Source: Donghicola sp041224595
Lineage (GTDB): Bacteria > Pseudomonadota > Alphaproteobacteria > Rhodobacterales > Rhodobacteraceae
Direction: 5' to 3'
NCBI RefSeq assembly: GCF_041224595.1
Contig: NZ_JBGFGN010000164.1
Location: 62,001 to 126,000, forward strand
DNA: 64,000 bases
Shown here: piece after piece, positions 52,318 through 59,646 of the stretch
How positions within the stretch are numbered: position 1 is the stretch's first letter
Layout of the letters: every line of letters starts with the position of its first letter
Program-made: the position numbers and the translations under genes
The notes under the pieces: model-generated
What the model was told of the DNA's origin: nothing
The model's database searches: none
The model's input: only the letters and a program-made list of their open reading frames with translations

Positions 52318-53267
52318 CCGATGCGCCTGTAATGACCGCCACCCATTTGGCGCGCCACTATGCCGTCGGCGGAGGACTCTTCAGCAAACCGCAAACACTA
52401 CGCGCCGTGCAGGACGTGGACTTTGAACTCTATGCAGGCAAGACGCTGGCCGTGGTAGGCGAGTCGGGCTGCGGCAAGTCCACGCTGGCCCGAATGGTCA
52501 CCATGATCGAGGAACCCACCAGCGGTACTCTGACCTTGGACGGGAACGCGGTGACACCCGACCAATGGGCGTCCCTGCGGCAGTCGGTGCAGATTGTGTT
52601 CCAAGACCCCTACGGATCGCTGAATCCGCGGCAGCGGATCGGGCAAATCCTGATGGAGCCCTTGGTCATCAACCGCCCTGACCTGTCCAAGTCCGAGAAG
52701 GAAGATCGCGCCCGCCAAATGCTGAACATGGTCGGCCTGCGCCCTGAACATTTCGACCGCTACCCGCATATGTTCTCGGGTGGTCAGCGCCAGCGGATCG
52801 CTATCGCCCGCGCCCTGATGCTGGACCCCAAAGTGCTGGTGCTTGACGAACCTGTGTCTGCGCTGGACCTGTCGATCCAATCGTCTGTGCTAAACCTGCT
52901 GACGGATCTGCAGGAACGTCTGGGACTGGCTTATCTGTTTATCTCGCACGACCTGAGCGTCGTGCGTCACGTGGCCGATGATGTCATCGTGATGTATCTG
53001 GGCCGCGCCGTGGAAAAGGGCAGCAAAGAGAACGTGTTTCAGAACCCCTCGCACCCCTACACTCAGGCGCTGCTGTCCGCGACTCCGGTCGCCGACCCAG
53101 AGCACCACAAGGAACGGATCAAGCTGACGGGCGAATTGCCATCGCCCCTGAACGTGCCCGCGGGTTGCGCCTTTGCCCCGCGCTGTTGGAAAGCCACCGA
53201 CAAATGCCGCGCGGACCGGCCTGAGTTGATGGGCGAACGACATCTGGCGGCGTGTTTCTACGCTTGA
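52314..53267 (+). CDS. dppF: peptide ABC importer ATPase, DppF type
   Basis: Second ATPase, 317 residues: Walker A GESGCGKST, signature FSGGQRQRIAIARALM, Walker B VLVLDEPVSALDLS, and the C-terminal oligo_HPY tail with FAPRCWKATDKC. Last gene of the peptide operon, followed within 25 bp by a terminator. Confidence 0.94.
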   Translation: MTDAPVMTATHLARHYAVGGGLFSKPQTLRAVQDVDFELYAGKTLAVVGESGCGKSTLARMVTMIEEPTSGTLTLDGNAVTPDQWASLRQSVQIVFQDPYGSLNPRQRIGQILMEPLVINRPDLSKSEKEDRARQMLNMVGLRPEHFDRYPHMFSGGQRQRIAIARALMLDPKVLVLDEPVSALDLSIQSSVLNLLTDLQERLGLAYLFISHDLSVVRHVADDVIVMYLGRAVEKGSKENVFQNPSHPYTQALLSATPVADPEHHKERIKLTGELPSPLNVPAGCAFAPRCWKATDKCRADRPELMGERHLAACFYA

Positions 53268-53290
53268 CCGCTATATATGCTTGGTAAGTC

Positions 53291-53326
53291 AAAGCCCCTG
53301 CGCAGCCGGTCTGCGTGGGGGCTTTC
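53291..53326 (+). terminator. rho-independent terminator of the peptide operon
   Basis: AAAGCCCC-t-GCGCAG-loop-CTGCGtGGGGGCTTTCTC forms a long, slightly imperfect GC stem with a short T-rich end after dppF. Confidence 0.8.
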
Positions 53327-53358
53327 TCATGCTGCAGCGCAGGATGCGCGTGCAGAAA

Positions 53359-53383
53359 TTGTGATAATATGAAATTATCACAA
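53359..53383. promoter_or_regulatory. 10-bp inverted repeat upstream of katG
   Basis: TTGTGATAAT (53359-53368) and ATTATCACAA (53374-53383) are perfect reverse complements around ATGAA, 150 bp before the katG start. The GATAAT/ATTATC halves resemble Fur/PerR-type half sites but with a wider spacing. It is a candidate peroxide- or metal-responsive operator. Confidence 0.5.
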
Positions 53384-53531
53384 CAAGAAAAACATACGAT
53401 TATATTTTATCAACACCAATGCATACTGTCCTCAGCAAGGCGCTTCGAAAACGATTCTAAAGTTGCTGGAACTTTAGGCGATCGAGGCCACTTTAATTGC
53501 AAACCAACGTGAATGACTCGGAGGAAAAACA

Positions 53532-55706
53532 ATGGACGGCAACGCACCGATGACTGGCAAATGCCCGGTGATGCACGGGGGACAAACCTCAAACGAAAAT
53601 TCCGTCACCAGCTGGTGGCCGAATGCTCTGAACCTCGACATCCTGCATCAGCATGACACCAAGGTTCAGCCCTTTGGCCCGACCTTCAACTATCGCGAAG
53701 AGCTGGAAAAGCTGGACGTCGAAGCGCTGAAGCAAGATCTTCGTGATCTGATGAAGGACAGCCAAGACTGGTGGCCCGCAGACTGGGGCAGCTATGTCGG
53801 CATGTTCGCCCGTGTGGCTTGGCACGCAGCGGGATCGTACCGTCTGGCTGATGGCCGTGGTGGTGGCGGCACCGGCAACCAGCGCTTTGCGCCGCTGAAC
53901 AGCTGGCCCGACAACGTGAACACCGACAAGGGCCGCCGTCTGCTGTGGCCGATCAAGAAGAAGTACGGCAACAAGATTTCGTGGGCCGACCTGATGATCC
54001 TGTCGGGCACCATTGCCTACGAAGTTGCTGGCCTGAAGACCTTTGGCTTTGCCTTTGGCCGCGAAGACATCTGGCATCCCGAAAAGGACGTTTACTGGGG
54101 CGCTGAAAAAGAATGGCTCGCACCGTCGGACAACCGCTACGACGACGTGACCAAGCCCGACACCATGGAAAACCCGCTGGCCGCTGTGCAGATGGGTCTG
54201 ATCTATGTGAACCCCGAAGGCGTGAATGGTCAGCCCGACCCCATGGCCACCGCAGCACAGGTCCGCGAGACTTTTGCCCGCATGGCCATGGACGACGAGG
54301 AAACCGCAGCCCTGACTGCAGGTGGCCACACTATCGGCAAATGCCACGGCAACGGCGACGCGGCAGATCTGAGTGCAGATCCCGAAGCGGCTGATGTCGA
54401 ATACCAAGGCATCGGCTGGATGAACACCAAAGGCCGCGGCATCGGCCGTGACACTGTCGTATCCGGTATCGAAGGCGCTTGGACCAAGAACCCCACCCAG
54501 TGGGACATGGGCTGGTTCGACATGCTGTTCGGCCACGAGTGGGAACTCAAGAAGAGCCCCGCAGGCGCTTGGCAGTGGGAGCCTGTTGACATCAAGGAAG
54601 AGGACATGCCGGTTGACGTCGAGGACCCCTCGATCCGCCGCATGCCGATCATGACCGATGCTGACATGGCGATGAAGGTGGACCCCGCGTATAACGCGAT
54701 CTGCCAGAAGTTCATGGCGGACCCCGAGTACTTTGCGGACACCTTTGCGCGCGCTTGGTTCAAGTTGACGCACCGTGACATGGGCCCCAAGGCACGTTTC
54801 TTTGGCCCCGATGTGCCCCAAGAAGACCTGATCTGGATGGACCCGATCCCCGCAGGCACCACCGGATACGACGTCGCGGGCCTGAAGGCAGCGATTGCCG
54901 CCAGCGGTCTGACCGTTGCGGACATGGTGAACACCGCTTGGGACAGTGCACGCACCTATCGCGGGTCTGACATGCGCGGCGGTGCAAACGGCGCCCGTAT
55001 CCGACTGGCCCCGCAAAAGGACTGGGACGGTAACGAGCCCGAGCGTCTGGCCCGTGTCCTTTCGGTGCTGGAGCCCTTGGCCGCGCAGTTCGGTGCAAGT
55101 GTTGCGGATACCATCGTGCTGGCCGGTAGCGTCGGCGTCGAGATGGCCGCGAAAGCCGCCGGTCACGATATCGAAGTGCCCTTTGCCCCCGGCCGCGGCG
55201 ACGCAACTGCCGAGCAAACGGATGCAGAGAGCTTCGAACCGCTGGAGCCCATCCACGATGGCTACCGCAACTGGCTGAAGAAGGACTACATCGTCTCGGC
55301 CGAAGAGATGATGCTGGACCGCACGCAGCTCTTGGGTCTGACCGCGCACGAGATGACCGTGCTGGTCGGCGGTATGCGCGCCATGGGCACCAACCACGGT
55401 GGCACCAAACACGGCGTGTTCACCGACCGCGAGGGCGCACTGACCACGGACTTCTTTGTGAACCTGACAGATATGGCCAACACCTGGCATCCGATCGGTG
55501 ACGGCACCTATGAGATCCGTGACCGCAAGTCCGGCCAGTCCAAGTGGACCGCCAGCCGCGTGGATCTGGTCTTTGGTTCGAACTCGATCCTGCGGGCCTA
55601 TGCCGAGATCTACGCCCAAGACGATGGCACCGAGCCCTTCCTGAAGGCGTTCGTCGCGGCATGGACCAAGGTCATGAACGCGGATCGCTTTGATCTGAAG
55701 GCCTAA
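53532..55706 (+). CDS. katG: catalase-peroxidase
   Basis: Bifunctional heme catalase-peroxidase of 724 residues that removes hydrogen peroxide. Distal-site residues Arg94, Trp97 and His98 lie in ARVAWHAAGSY; the proximal heme ligand His266 lies in TAGGHTIGKCHG; the Tyr of the Met-Tyr-Trp adduct is in GLIYVNPEG. The C-terminal, heme-free duplicate follows (NTAWDSARTYRGSDMRGGAN). Length is normal. GGAGG precedes the ATG. Monocistronic, with an inverted-repeat operator upstream and a terminator downstream; no oxyR gene is adjacent. Confidence 0.97.
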   Translation: MDGNAPMTGKCPVMHGGQTSNENSVTSWWPNALNLDILHQHDTKVQPFGPTFNYREELEKLDVEALKQDLRDLMKDSQDWWPADWGSYVGMFARVAWHAAGSYRLADGRGGGGTGNQRFAPLNSWPDNVNTDKGRRLLWPIKKKYGNKISWADLMILSGTIAYEVAGLKTFGFAFGREDIWHPEKDVYWGAEKEWLAPSDNRYDDVTKPDTMENPLAAVQMGLIYVNPEGVNGQPDPMATAAQVRETFARMAMDDEETAALTAGGHTIGKCHGNGDAADLSADPEAADVEYQGIGWMNTKGRGIGRDTVVSGIEGAWTKNPTQWDMGWFDMLFGHEWELKKSPAGAWQWEPVDIKEEDMPVDVEDPSIRRMPIMTDADMAMKVDPAYNAICQKFMADPEYFADTFARAWFKLTHRDMGPKARFFGPDVPQEDLIWMDPIPAGTTGYDVAGLKAAIAASGLTVADMVNTAWDSARTYRGSDMRGGANGARIRLAPQKDWDGNEPERLARVLSVLEPLAAQFGASVADTIVLAGSVGVEMAAKAAGHDIEVPFAPGRGDATAEQTDAESFEPLEPIHDGYRNWLKKDYIVSAEEMMLDRTQLLGLTAHEMTVLVGGMRAMGTNHGGTKHGVFTDREGALTTDFFVNLTDMANTWHPIGDGTYEIRDRKSGQSKWTASRVDLVFGSNSILRAYAEIYAQDDGTEPFLKAFVAAWTKVMNADRFDLKA

Positions 55707-55744
55707 GGCCTGCTCTCCCCGCACGGGCGGGCACCAAAATATCC

Positions 55745-55776
55745 AAGGGCGCGGCTACGGCTGCGCCCTTTTTGTT
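55745..55776 (+). terminator. rho-independent terminator of katG
   Basis: AAGGGCGCGGC-TACG-GCTGCGCCCTTTTTG: a GC stem with one mismatch and a five-T tail about 40 bp past the stop. Confidence 0.88.
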
Positions 55777-55887
55777 TCAAAGCTCCTCCAATGGCCGAGC
55801 AAAAATCCAGAAAATTCCCGCGAAAACGGCCGATTTCTGTAACACCCATCACGGATTCCCCAACCGCCATAACGGGGGTGTGAGCGC

Positions 55888-55916
55888 CGTAACGATGGGC
55901 CGCCTCTCTGCGAACT
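55888..55916 (+). promoter_or_regulatory. candidate ECF-type promoter of the bufferin operon
   Basis: CGTAACG (55888-55894), a 17-base spacer, then GAACT (CGAACT at 55911-55916 with a 16-base spacer) resembles the GTAAC/CGAA-type -35 and -10 elements of ECF sigma factors. It stands about 55 bp before bufA. A related TGTAACAC lies at 55838-55845. The assignment to the operon's own sigma factor is inferred. Confidence 0.35.
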
Positions 55917-55969
55917 GATCAGTGAAGGGCAACGGAGAACGCCCTTTGATTTAGTGATGGAGAGCTAAA

Positions 55970-56278
55970 ATGACCGCATTGAAAAACAACATCGTTCTGG
56001 GTGCTTCGCTGGCCTGTACTCTGGGTGCCATGGCAGCCATTCCCGCACACGCGGCGGATGACATGGAGAAATGCTATGGCGTAGCGCTGGCCGGTCAGAA
56101 CGACTGTGCCGCTGGCCCCGGCACCACCTGCGCCGGCACATCGAAAGTCGATTATCAGGGCAACGCATGGAAGCTGGTCCCTGCAGGTACCTGCGTCAGC
56201 ATGGAGCTGCCTTCGGATGACATGGGCAAATCGCGCATGGGCTCGCTCGAGGCTCTGACCCGCGACATTCCTGCCTAA
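55970..56278 (+). CDS. bufA: bufferin precursor peptide (DUF2282)
   Basis: Precursor of a copper-binding ribosomally made peptide (bufferin 1 type). The 102 residues comprise a signal peptide to about residue 28 (IPAHA-ADD) and a mature part with four Cys at 35, 46, 54 and 75 in the DUF2282 pattern KCYGVALAGQNDCAAG, TTCAGTSKVDYQGNAWK, PAGTCVSM. In characterised bufferins the MNIO enzyme turns core Cys residues into thiooxazole heterocycles, and the exported peptide shields the periplasm from copper. First gene of the buf operon, with a hairpin-forming GC stretch before bufB. Confidence 0.9.
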   Translation: MTALKNNIVLGASLACTLGAMAAIPAHAADDMEKCYGVALAGQNDCAAGPGTTCAGTSKVDYQGNAWKLVPAGTCVSMELPSDDMGKSRMGSLEALTRDIPA

Positions 56279-56342
56279 GACGCGCTTGGGGGCGCTACCC
56301 CAACGGCGCCCCCTTTCCTTCATTTGCCCCAAAGGTATTGCC

Positions 56343-57194
56343 ATGACCGGACTTCCTGCATCTGTCGGCGTCGGCTTCAAGCCCGACCATTTCACCGCCA
56401 TCCGCAACGACGCGCGGCGCGTGGACTTCTTTGAAATTCATGCCGAGAATTACATGGGCGCTGGCGGGTTGCCGCACGCACAGTTGACCGCTCTGCGCGA
56501 CGACTATGCCCTGTCCGTGCACGGAGTTGGCCTGTCCATCGGCGGACAGCGCGGTTTGGACGCAGATCACCTGCAGCGCCTGAAAACCGTATGCGACCGC
56601 TATCAGCCCGACAGTTTTTCCGAGCATCTGGCATGGTCCAGCCACGGGGCCGAATACCTGAATGACCTGCTGCCCCTGCCCTACACACAGGAAACACTGC
56701 AGACCATCTGCGACCATATCGATCAGGTCCAAGAAGTTCTGGGCCGCAAGATGCTGCTGGAAAACCCCTCGACCTATGTGCTGTTCGAACAATCTACGAT
56801 CAGCGAAACCGATTTTCTAAAGGCGATCATTCAGCGCACCGGCTGCGGGCTGCTGCTGGATGTAAACAACGTCTTTGTGTCCTGCACCAACCATGGCCAA
56901 GACCCCTATGACTACATTGCCGCGTTCCCGCTGACTTCGGTCGGGGAAATCCACCTTGGCGGTCACAGTACCGAAGAATTGCCCTCTGGCCCCCTTCTGA
57001 TCGACGCCCACGGTTCGCCCGTGGCTGACCCCGTGTGGTCCCTGTTTGCCCATGTCATCGCGCAGACTGGCGCGCTGCCCACGCTGGTCGAATGGGACAA
57101 CGATCTGCCCGACTGGCCCATACTGGCGGCCGAGGCCCGCGCTGCTGCAGACATTCTGGCACAAGGAGGGGCACGCCTTGACCTCGCATCATGA
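56343..57194 (+). CDS. bufB: bufferin maturation MNIO enzyme (DUF692)
   Basis: Multinuclear iron oxidase of 283 residues with a TIM barrel (DUF692). Metal-ligand motifs are in order: VDFFEIHAENYMG, LSVHGVGLSIGG, DSFSEHLAWS, LLENPSTYVLF, LLLDVNNVFVS, GEIHLGGHS, DAHGSPV and LVEWDNDLP. It should modify the Cys residues of BufA, with BufC presenting the precursor. ATG 56343 is chosen as the start of the conserved barrel; the frame extends upstream. It overlaps bufC by 17 bp. Confidence 0.92.
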   Translation: MTGLPASVGVGFKPDHFTAIRNDARRVDFFEIHAENYMGAGGLPHAQLTALRDDYALSVHGVGLSIGGQRGLDADHLQRLKTVCDRYQPDSFSEHLAWSSHGAEYLNDLLPLPYTQETLQTICDHIDQVQEVLGRKMLLENPSTYVLFEQSTISETDFLKAIIQRTGCGLLLDVNNVFVSCTNHGQDPYDYIAAFPLTSVGEIHLGGHSTEELPSGPLLIDAHGSPVADPVWSLFAHVIAQTGALPTLVEWDNDLPDWPILAAEARAAADILAQGGARLDLAS

Positions 57195-57933
57195 AACACT
57201 GGCGGCGTTCGACCGCGCCCTGACAGGCGGTCCGCTGCCCACAGGTATCACCGCACTCGACCCGTCAGAGGCCGAGCAGCGCTTTGACGTCTACCGCAAT
57301 AACGTGATGGTCAGCCTGACCGAAGCGCTGAACGCCCGCTACCCCGTGATCCGGCGGCTGGTCGGTGACGCGTTCTTTGGCGCGATGGCGCGGGTGTTCA
57401 TCGAGCATCACAAGCCGACCTCGCCCGTCCTTCAGGAATGGGGCAAAGAGTTTGCCATCTTCCTCGACCGGTTCTCGCCGCTAAAGGAGTACCCCTACCT
57501 CGGTGATGTGGCGCGGATCGAATACGCGCGCGGTGTGGCCTTTCACGCAGCAGATGCCGAGCCGATCGCAGCCAGCACGCTGACCAGCGCCAACCCAGAA
57601 ACCTTGCGCATGGGGCTGCATCCGTCGGTCCAAGTTCTGAAATTGCGCTATGCCGCAGTGTCGATCTGGACACGCAATCAGCCCGGCTTCGAAACGCACC
57701 CCATCGGCCACAGCGGTGAAATCGCATTGGTCCTGCGCGACCGCATTTTCGACGTGCCCGTCGCAGCAATTAGCCCGGCCGAAGCTGAGATGATCGAAGC
57801 CCTGCGCATGGGGCGCCCTCTGGCCTCTGCCGCCGCGTCGGGATCGCTCAAGGATCCGATGTTCAATCCGCAACCATTGCTGGTCAGTCTGATGCAGGCC
57901 GGAGTGCTGACCGAAGGGAGCCCCAAGACATGA
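57178..57933 (+). CDS. bufC: bufferin maturation partner (DUF2063)
   Basis: Partner protein of 251 residues with the N-terminal DUF2063 DNA-binding-like helical fold (FDVYRNNVMVSLTEALNARY, FGAMARVFIEHHKPTSPVLQ) and a C-terminal precursor-recognition domain. It works with the MNIO enzyme. The start is unusual: no ATG or GTG fits, but TTG 57178 lies 8 bases after AAGGAGG and gives the expected N-terminus. It overlaps bufB by 17 bp and bufD by 4 bp. Confidence 0.9.
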   Translation: MTSHHETLAAFDRALTGGPLPTGITALDPSEAEQRFDVYRNNVMVSLTEALNARYPVIRRLVGDAFFGAMARVFIEHHKPTSPVLQEWGKEFAIFLDRFSPLKEYPYLGDVARIEYARGVAFHAADAEPIAASTLTSANPETLRMGLHPSVQVLKLRYAAVSIWTRNQPGFETHPIGHSGEIALVLRDRIFDVPVAAISPAEAEMIEALRMGRPLASAAASGSLKDPMFNPQPLLVSLMQAGVLTEGSPKT

Positions 57934-58358
57934 CACCGATCACCAAATTGAACGCGCTCGGGGACCGCATTCCGGCATCCTTCACCGCTCTCGCCTTGCG
58001 CATTTTTCCCGCTGCGGTGTTCCTGCAATCAGGCCGCACCAAGGTCGAGGGGGTCTCGATCAAGGACAGCACGTACTTCCTGTTTGAACACGAATACGCC
58101 CTGCCCCTGATCCCCCATGAACTGGCCGCAGTTTTGGCCACACTGGCCGAACACATCCTACCCGCCCTGATGATCATTGGCCTCTTTACCCGCCTGTCAG
58201 CTCTGGGCCTGTTGGTGATGACCGCGACGATCCAGATCTTCGTCTATCCGGGCGCTTGGATCACACACGGGCTCTGGGCCTCAGCCCTAATCGCGTTGAT
58301 CGCCATGGGACCGGGGCGCATTTCGGTGGATCACAAGTTGGGGCTGGATCACACGTGA
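57930..58358 (+). CDS. bufD: DoxX-family membrane protein of the bufferin operon
   Basis: DoxX-type membrane protein of 142 residues with four helices (about 18-35, 60-82, 85-105, 112-130). Family segments are LRIFPAAVFLQSGRTKVEG and LAEHILPALMIIGLFTRLSA. DoxX members commonly close bufABC operons and may pass electrons or move metal or peptide; their exact task is not known. Overlaps bufC as ATGA. Confidence 0.88.
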   Translation: MTPITKLNALGDRIPASFTALALRIFPAAVFLQSGRTKVEGVSIKDSTYFLFEHEYALPLIPHELAAVLATLAEHILPALMIIGLFTRLSALGLLVMTATIQIFVYPGAWITHGLWASALIALIAMGPGRISVDHKLGLDHT

Positions 58359-58453
58359 CACAGACAGCCATGCTTGCCCTCTCTGCCAATTGCGCCGCAC
58401 GGCCCGCGCCGTATACTCAGACCAAACGGGGCGACACGTGCGCGGAGGAGAAA

Positions 58454-58996
58454 GTGGCCGAACCGGACGAATTCGCAGAGCTGTTAAGACGCGCGAATGC
58501 AGGGGATGGTCCGGCCTTTGCGCAGTTCCTGCGCCGCATCACGCCCGCAATACGGACCGTCATCCGCGCCAAAGGCAGCAGCCTGCCCGAACACCAGCAC
58601 GAAGATATCCTCCAAGAGGTTCTGCTGGCCATCCACCTCAAGCGCGGCTCATGGAAAGAGGGAACGCCCGTCAAACCATGGGTCTATGCGATCACCCGCT
58701 ACAAGGTCGTGGATGCCTTTCGCCGCCGGGGCGCTATCATTCACGTGCCGATCGAGCCGTTTTCCGAAACCCTCGAGGATCTGTCGGCCGCTGTACCGCT
58801 GGCGGGCAAGGACGCTGAATACATGCTGAGCCATTTGGACGGGCGCGGCGCCGCGCTGGTGCGATCTATGACCCTCGAAGGCGAAAGCGCCGAAGATGCA
58901 GGCGAAAAGGTGGGGCTCTCGGCCTCTTCTGCGCGGGTGGCCCTGCACCGCGCTCTGAGACAACTGGCACGCATTGCCGAAAGGACCAAGAATTGA
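58454..58996 (+). CDS. sigF: ECF RNA polymerase sigma factor of the SigF/NrsF type
   Basis: ECF sigma factor of about 180 residues. Region 2 is HEDILQEVLLAIHLKRGSWK with PWVYAITRYKVVDAFRRRG (about residues 45-85), and region 4 ends in GESAEDAGEKVGLSASSARV (about 135-165). GTG 58454 with GGAGG 5 bases ahead gives a normal-length N-terminus. An upstream GTG at 58355 overlaps the bufD stop as GTGA and is a coupled alternative. In Caulobacter, SigF with NrsF controls DUF2282/DUF692 genes in response to metals, so this factor probably drives bufABCD. Confidence 0.88.
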   Translation: MAEPDEFAELLRRANAGDGPAFAQFLRRITPAIRTVIRAKGSSLPEHQHEDILQEVLLAIHLKRGSWKEGTPVKPWVYAITRYKVVDAFRRRGAIIHVPIEPFSETLEDLSAAVPLAGKDAEYMLSHLDGRGAALVRSMTLEGESAEDAGEKVGLSASSARVALHRALRQLARIAERTKN

Positions 58997-59634
58997 CGAC
59001 CCCTCAGGACACCGACGCGTTCATCGCCGACCTCGCTGCGCGCCCTGCGCCCGAGCCGCTGGACCTCTCCCGCGCGGCAGGATGGATCGGCGTAGCTCTT
59101 GCCATGGGTCTCGGTGGAATTCTCGCCATCCTTGGCATTCGTGCTGATCTCGGGGCGGCACTCCAAGAACCTGTCACGCTGGCAAAGAATATCGTGCCAC
59201 TGTTGCTGGCTGGTCTCGCCCTGCCCTTTGCTTTGTCGACCTCGCGCCCCGCGGCAACACCGCCCTTGTGGATGCTGATCCCGCCTGCGCTAGTGGCCGT
59301 CGCGCTGTTTGTGATGCAACTATCAAACACGCAACCCGCAGCCATCGGAACAGAGATCATGGGGCAAACTGCGGCTGCTTGCCTCGTGTCGATCACGGCC
59401 ATTTCAGCCCTGCCCTTGATCGCCGGAATACGCTTGCTGCGCAAAGGGGCGACGACGCGCCCTACACGCACCGGCGCACTTCTGGGTTTGGCGATTGGTG
59501 GGTTGGCCGCAGCTGGCTACGCCCTGCACTGCGACGAGGACTCACCCTTGTTCTATGTCACGTGGTATGGGCTAGCGATCTTTATTGCTACGGGGATAGG
59601 CGCCTTTGCCGGCCACCGATATCTAAGATGGTGA
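58993..59634 (+). CDS. nrsF: membrane anti-sigma factor, NrsF / DUF1109 family
   Basis: Membrane protein of 213 residues with six hydrophobic helices (about 30-50, 63-80, 92-110, 125-145, 160-178, 188-207). Cys130 (TAAACLVS) and Cys180 (YALHCDED) sit at the positions equivalent to the two Cys residues needed for metal sensing in Caulobacter NrsF (131 and 181). It should hold the sigma factor inactive until heavy metal or copper acts. The start is TTG, overlapping the sigma gene stop as TTGA and behind AAAGGA. Confidence 0.88.
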   Translation: MTTPQDTDAFIADLAARPAPEPLDLSRAAGWIGVALAMGLGGILAILGIRADLGAALQEPVTLAKNIVPLLLAGLALPFALSTSRPAATPPLWMLIPPALVAVALFVMQLSNTQPAAIGTEIMGQTAAACLVSITAISALPLIAGIRLLRKGATTRPTRTGALLGLAIGGLAAAGYALHCDEDSPLFYVTWYGLAIFIATGIGAFAGHRYLRW

Positions 59635-59646
59635 GCCGCAGCCGCG

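Noticed and set aside
53589..55724. A 711-codon open frame antisense to katG
   Set aside because: It mirrors katG in the opposite phase, as is common in high-GC genes with strong third-position bias; it has no ribosome site and no recognisable domain, while katG is complete.
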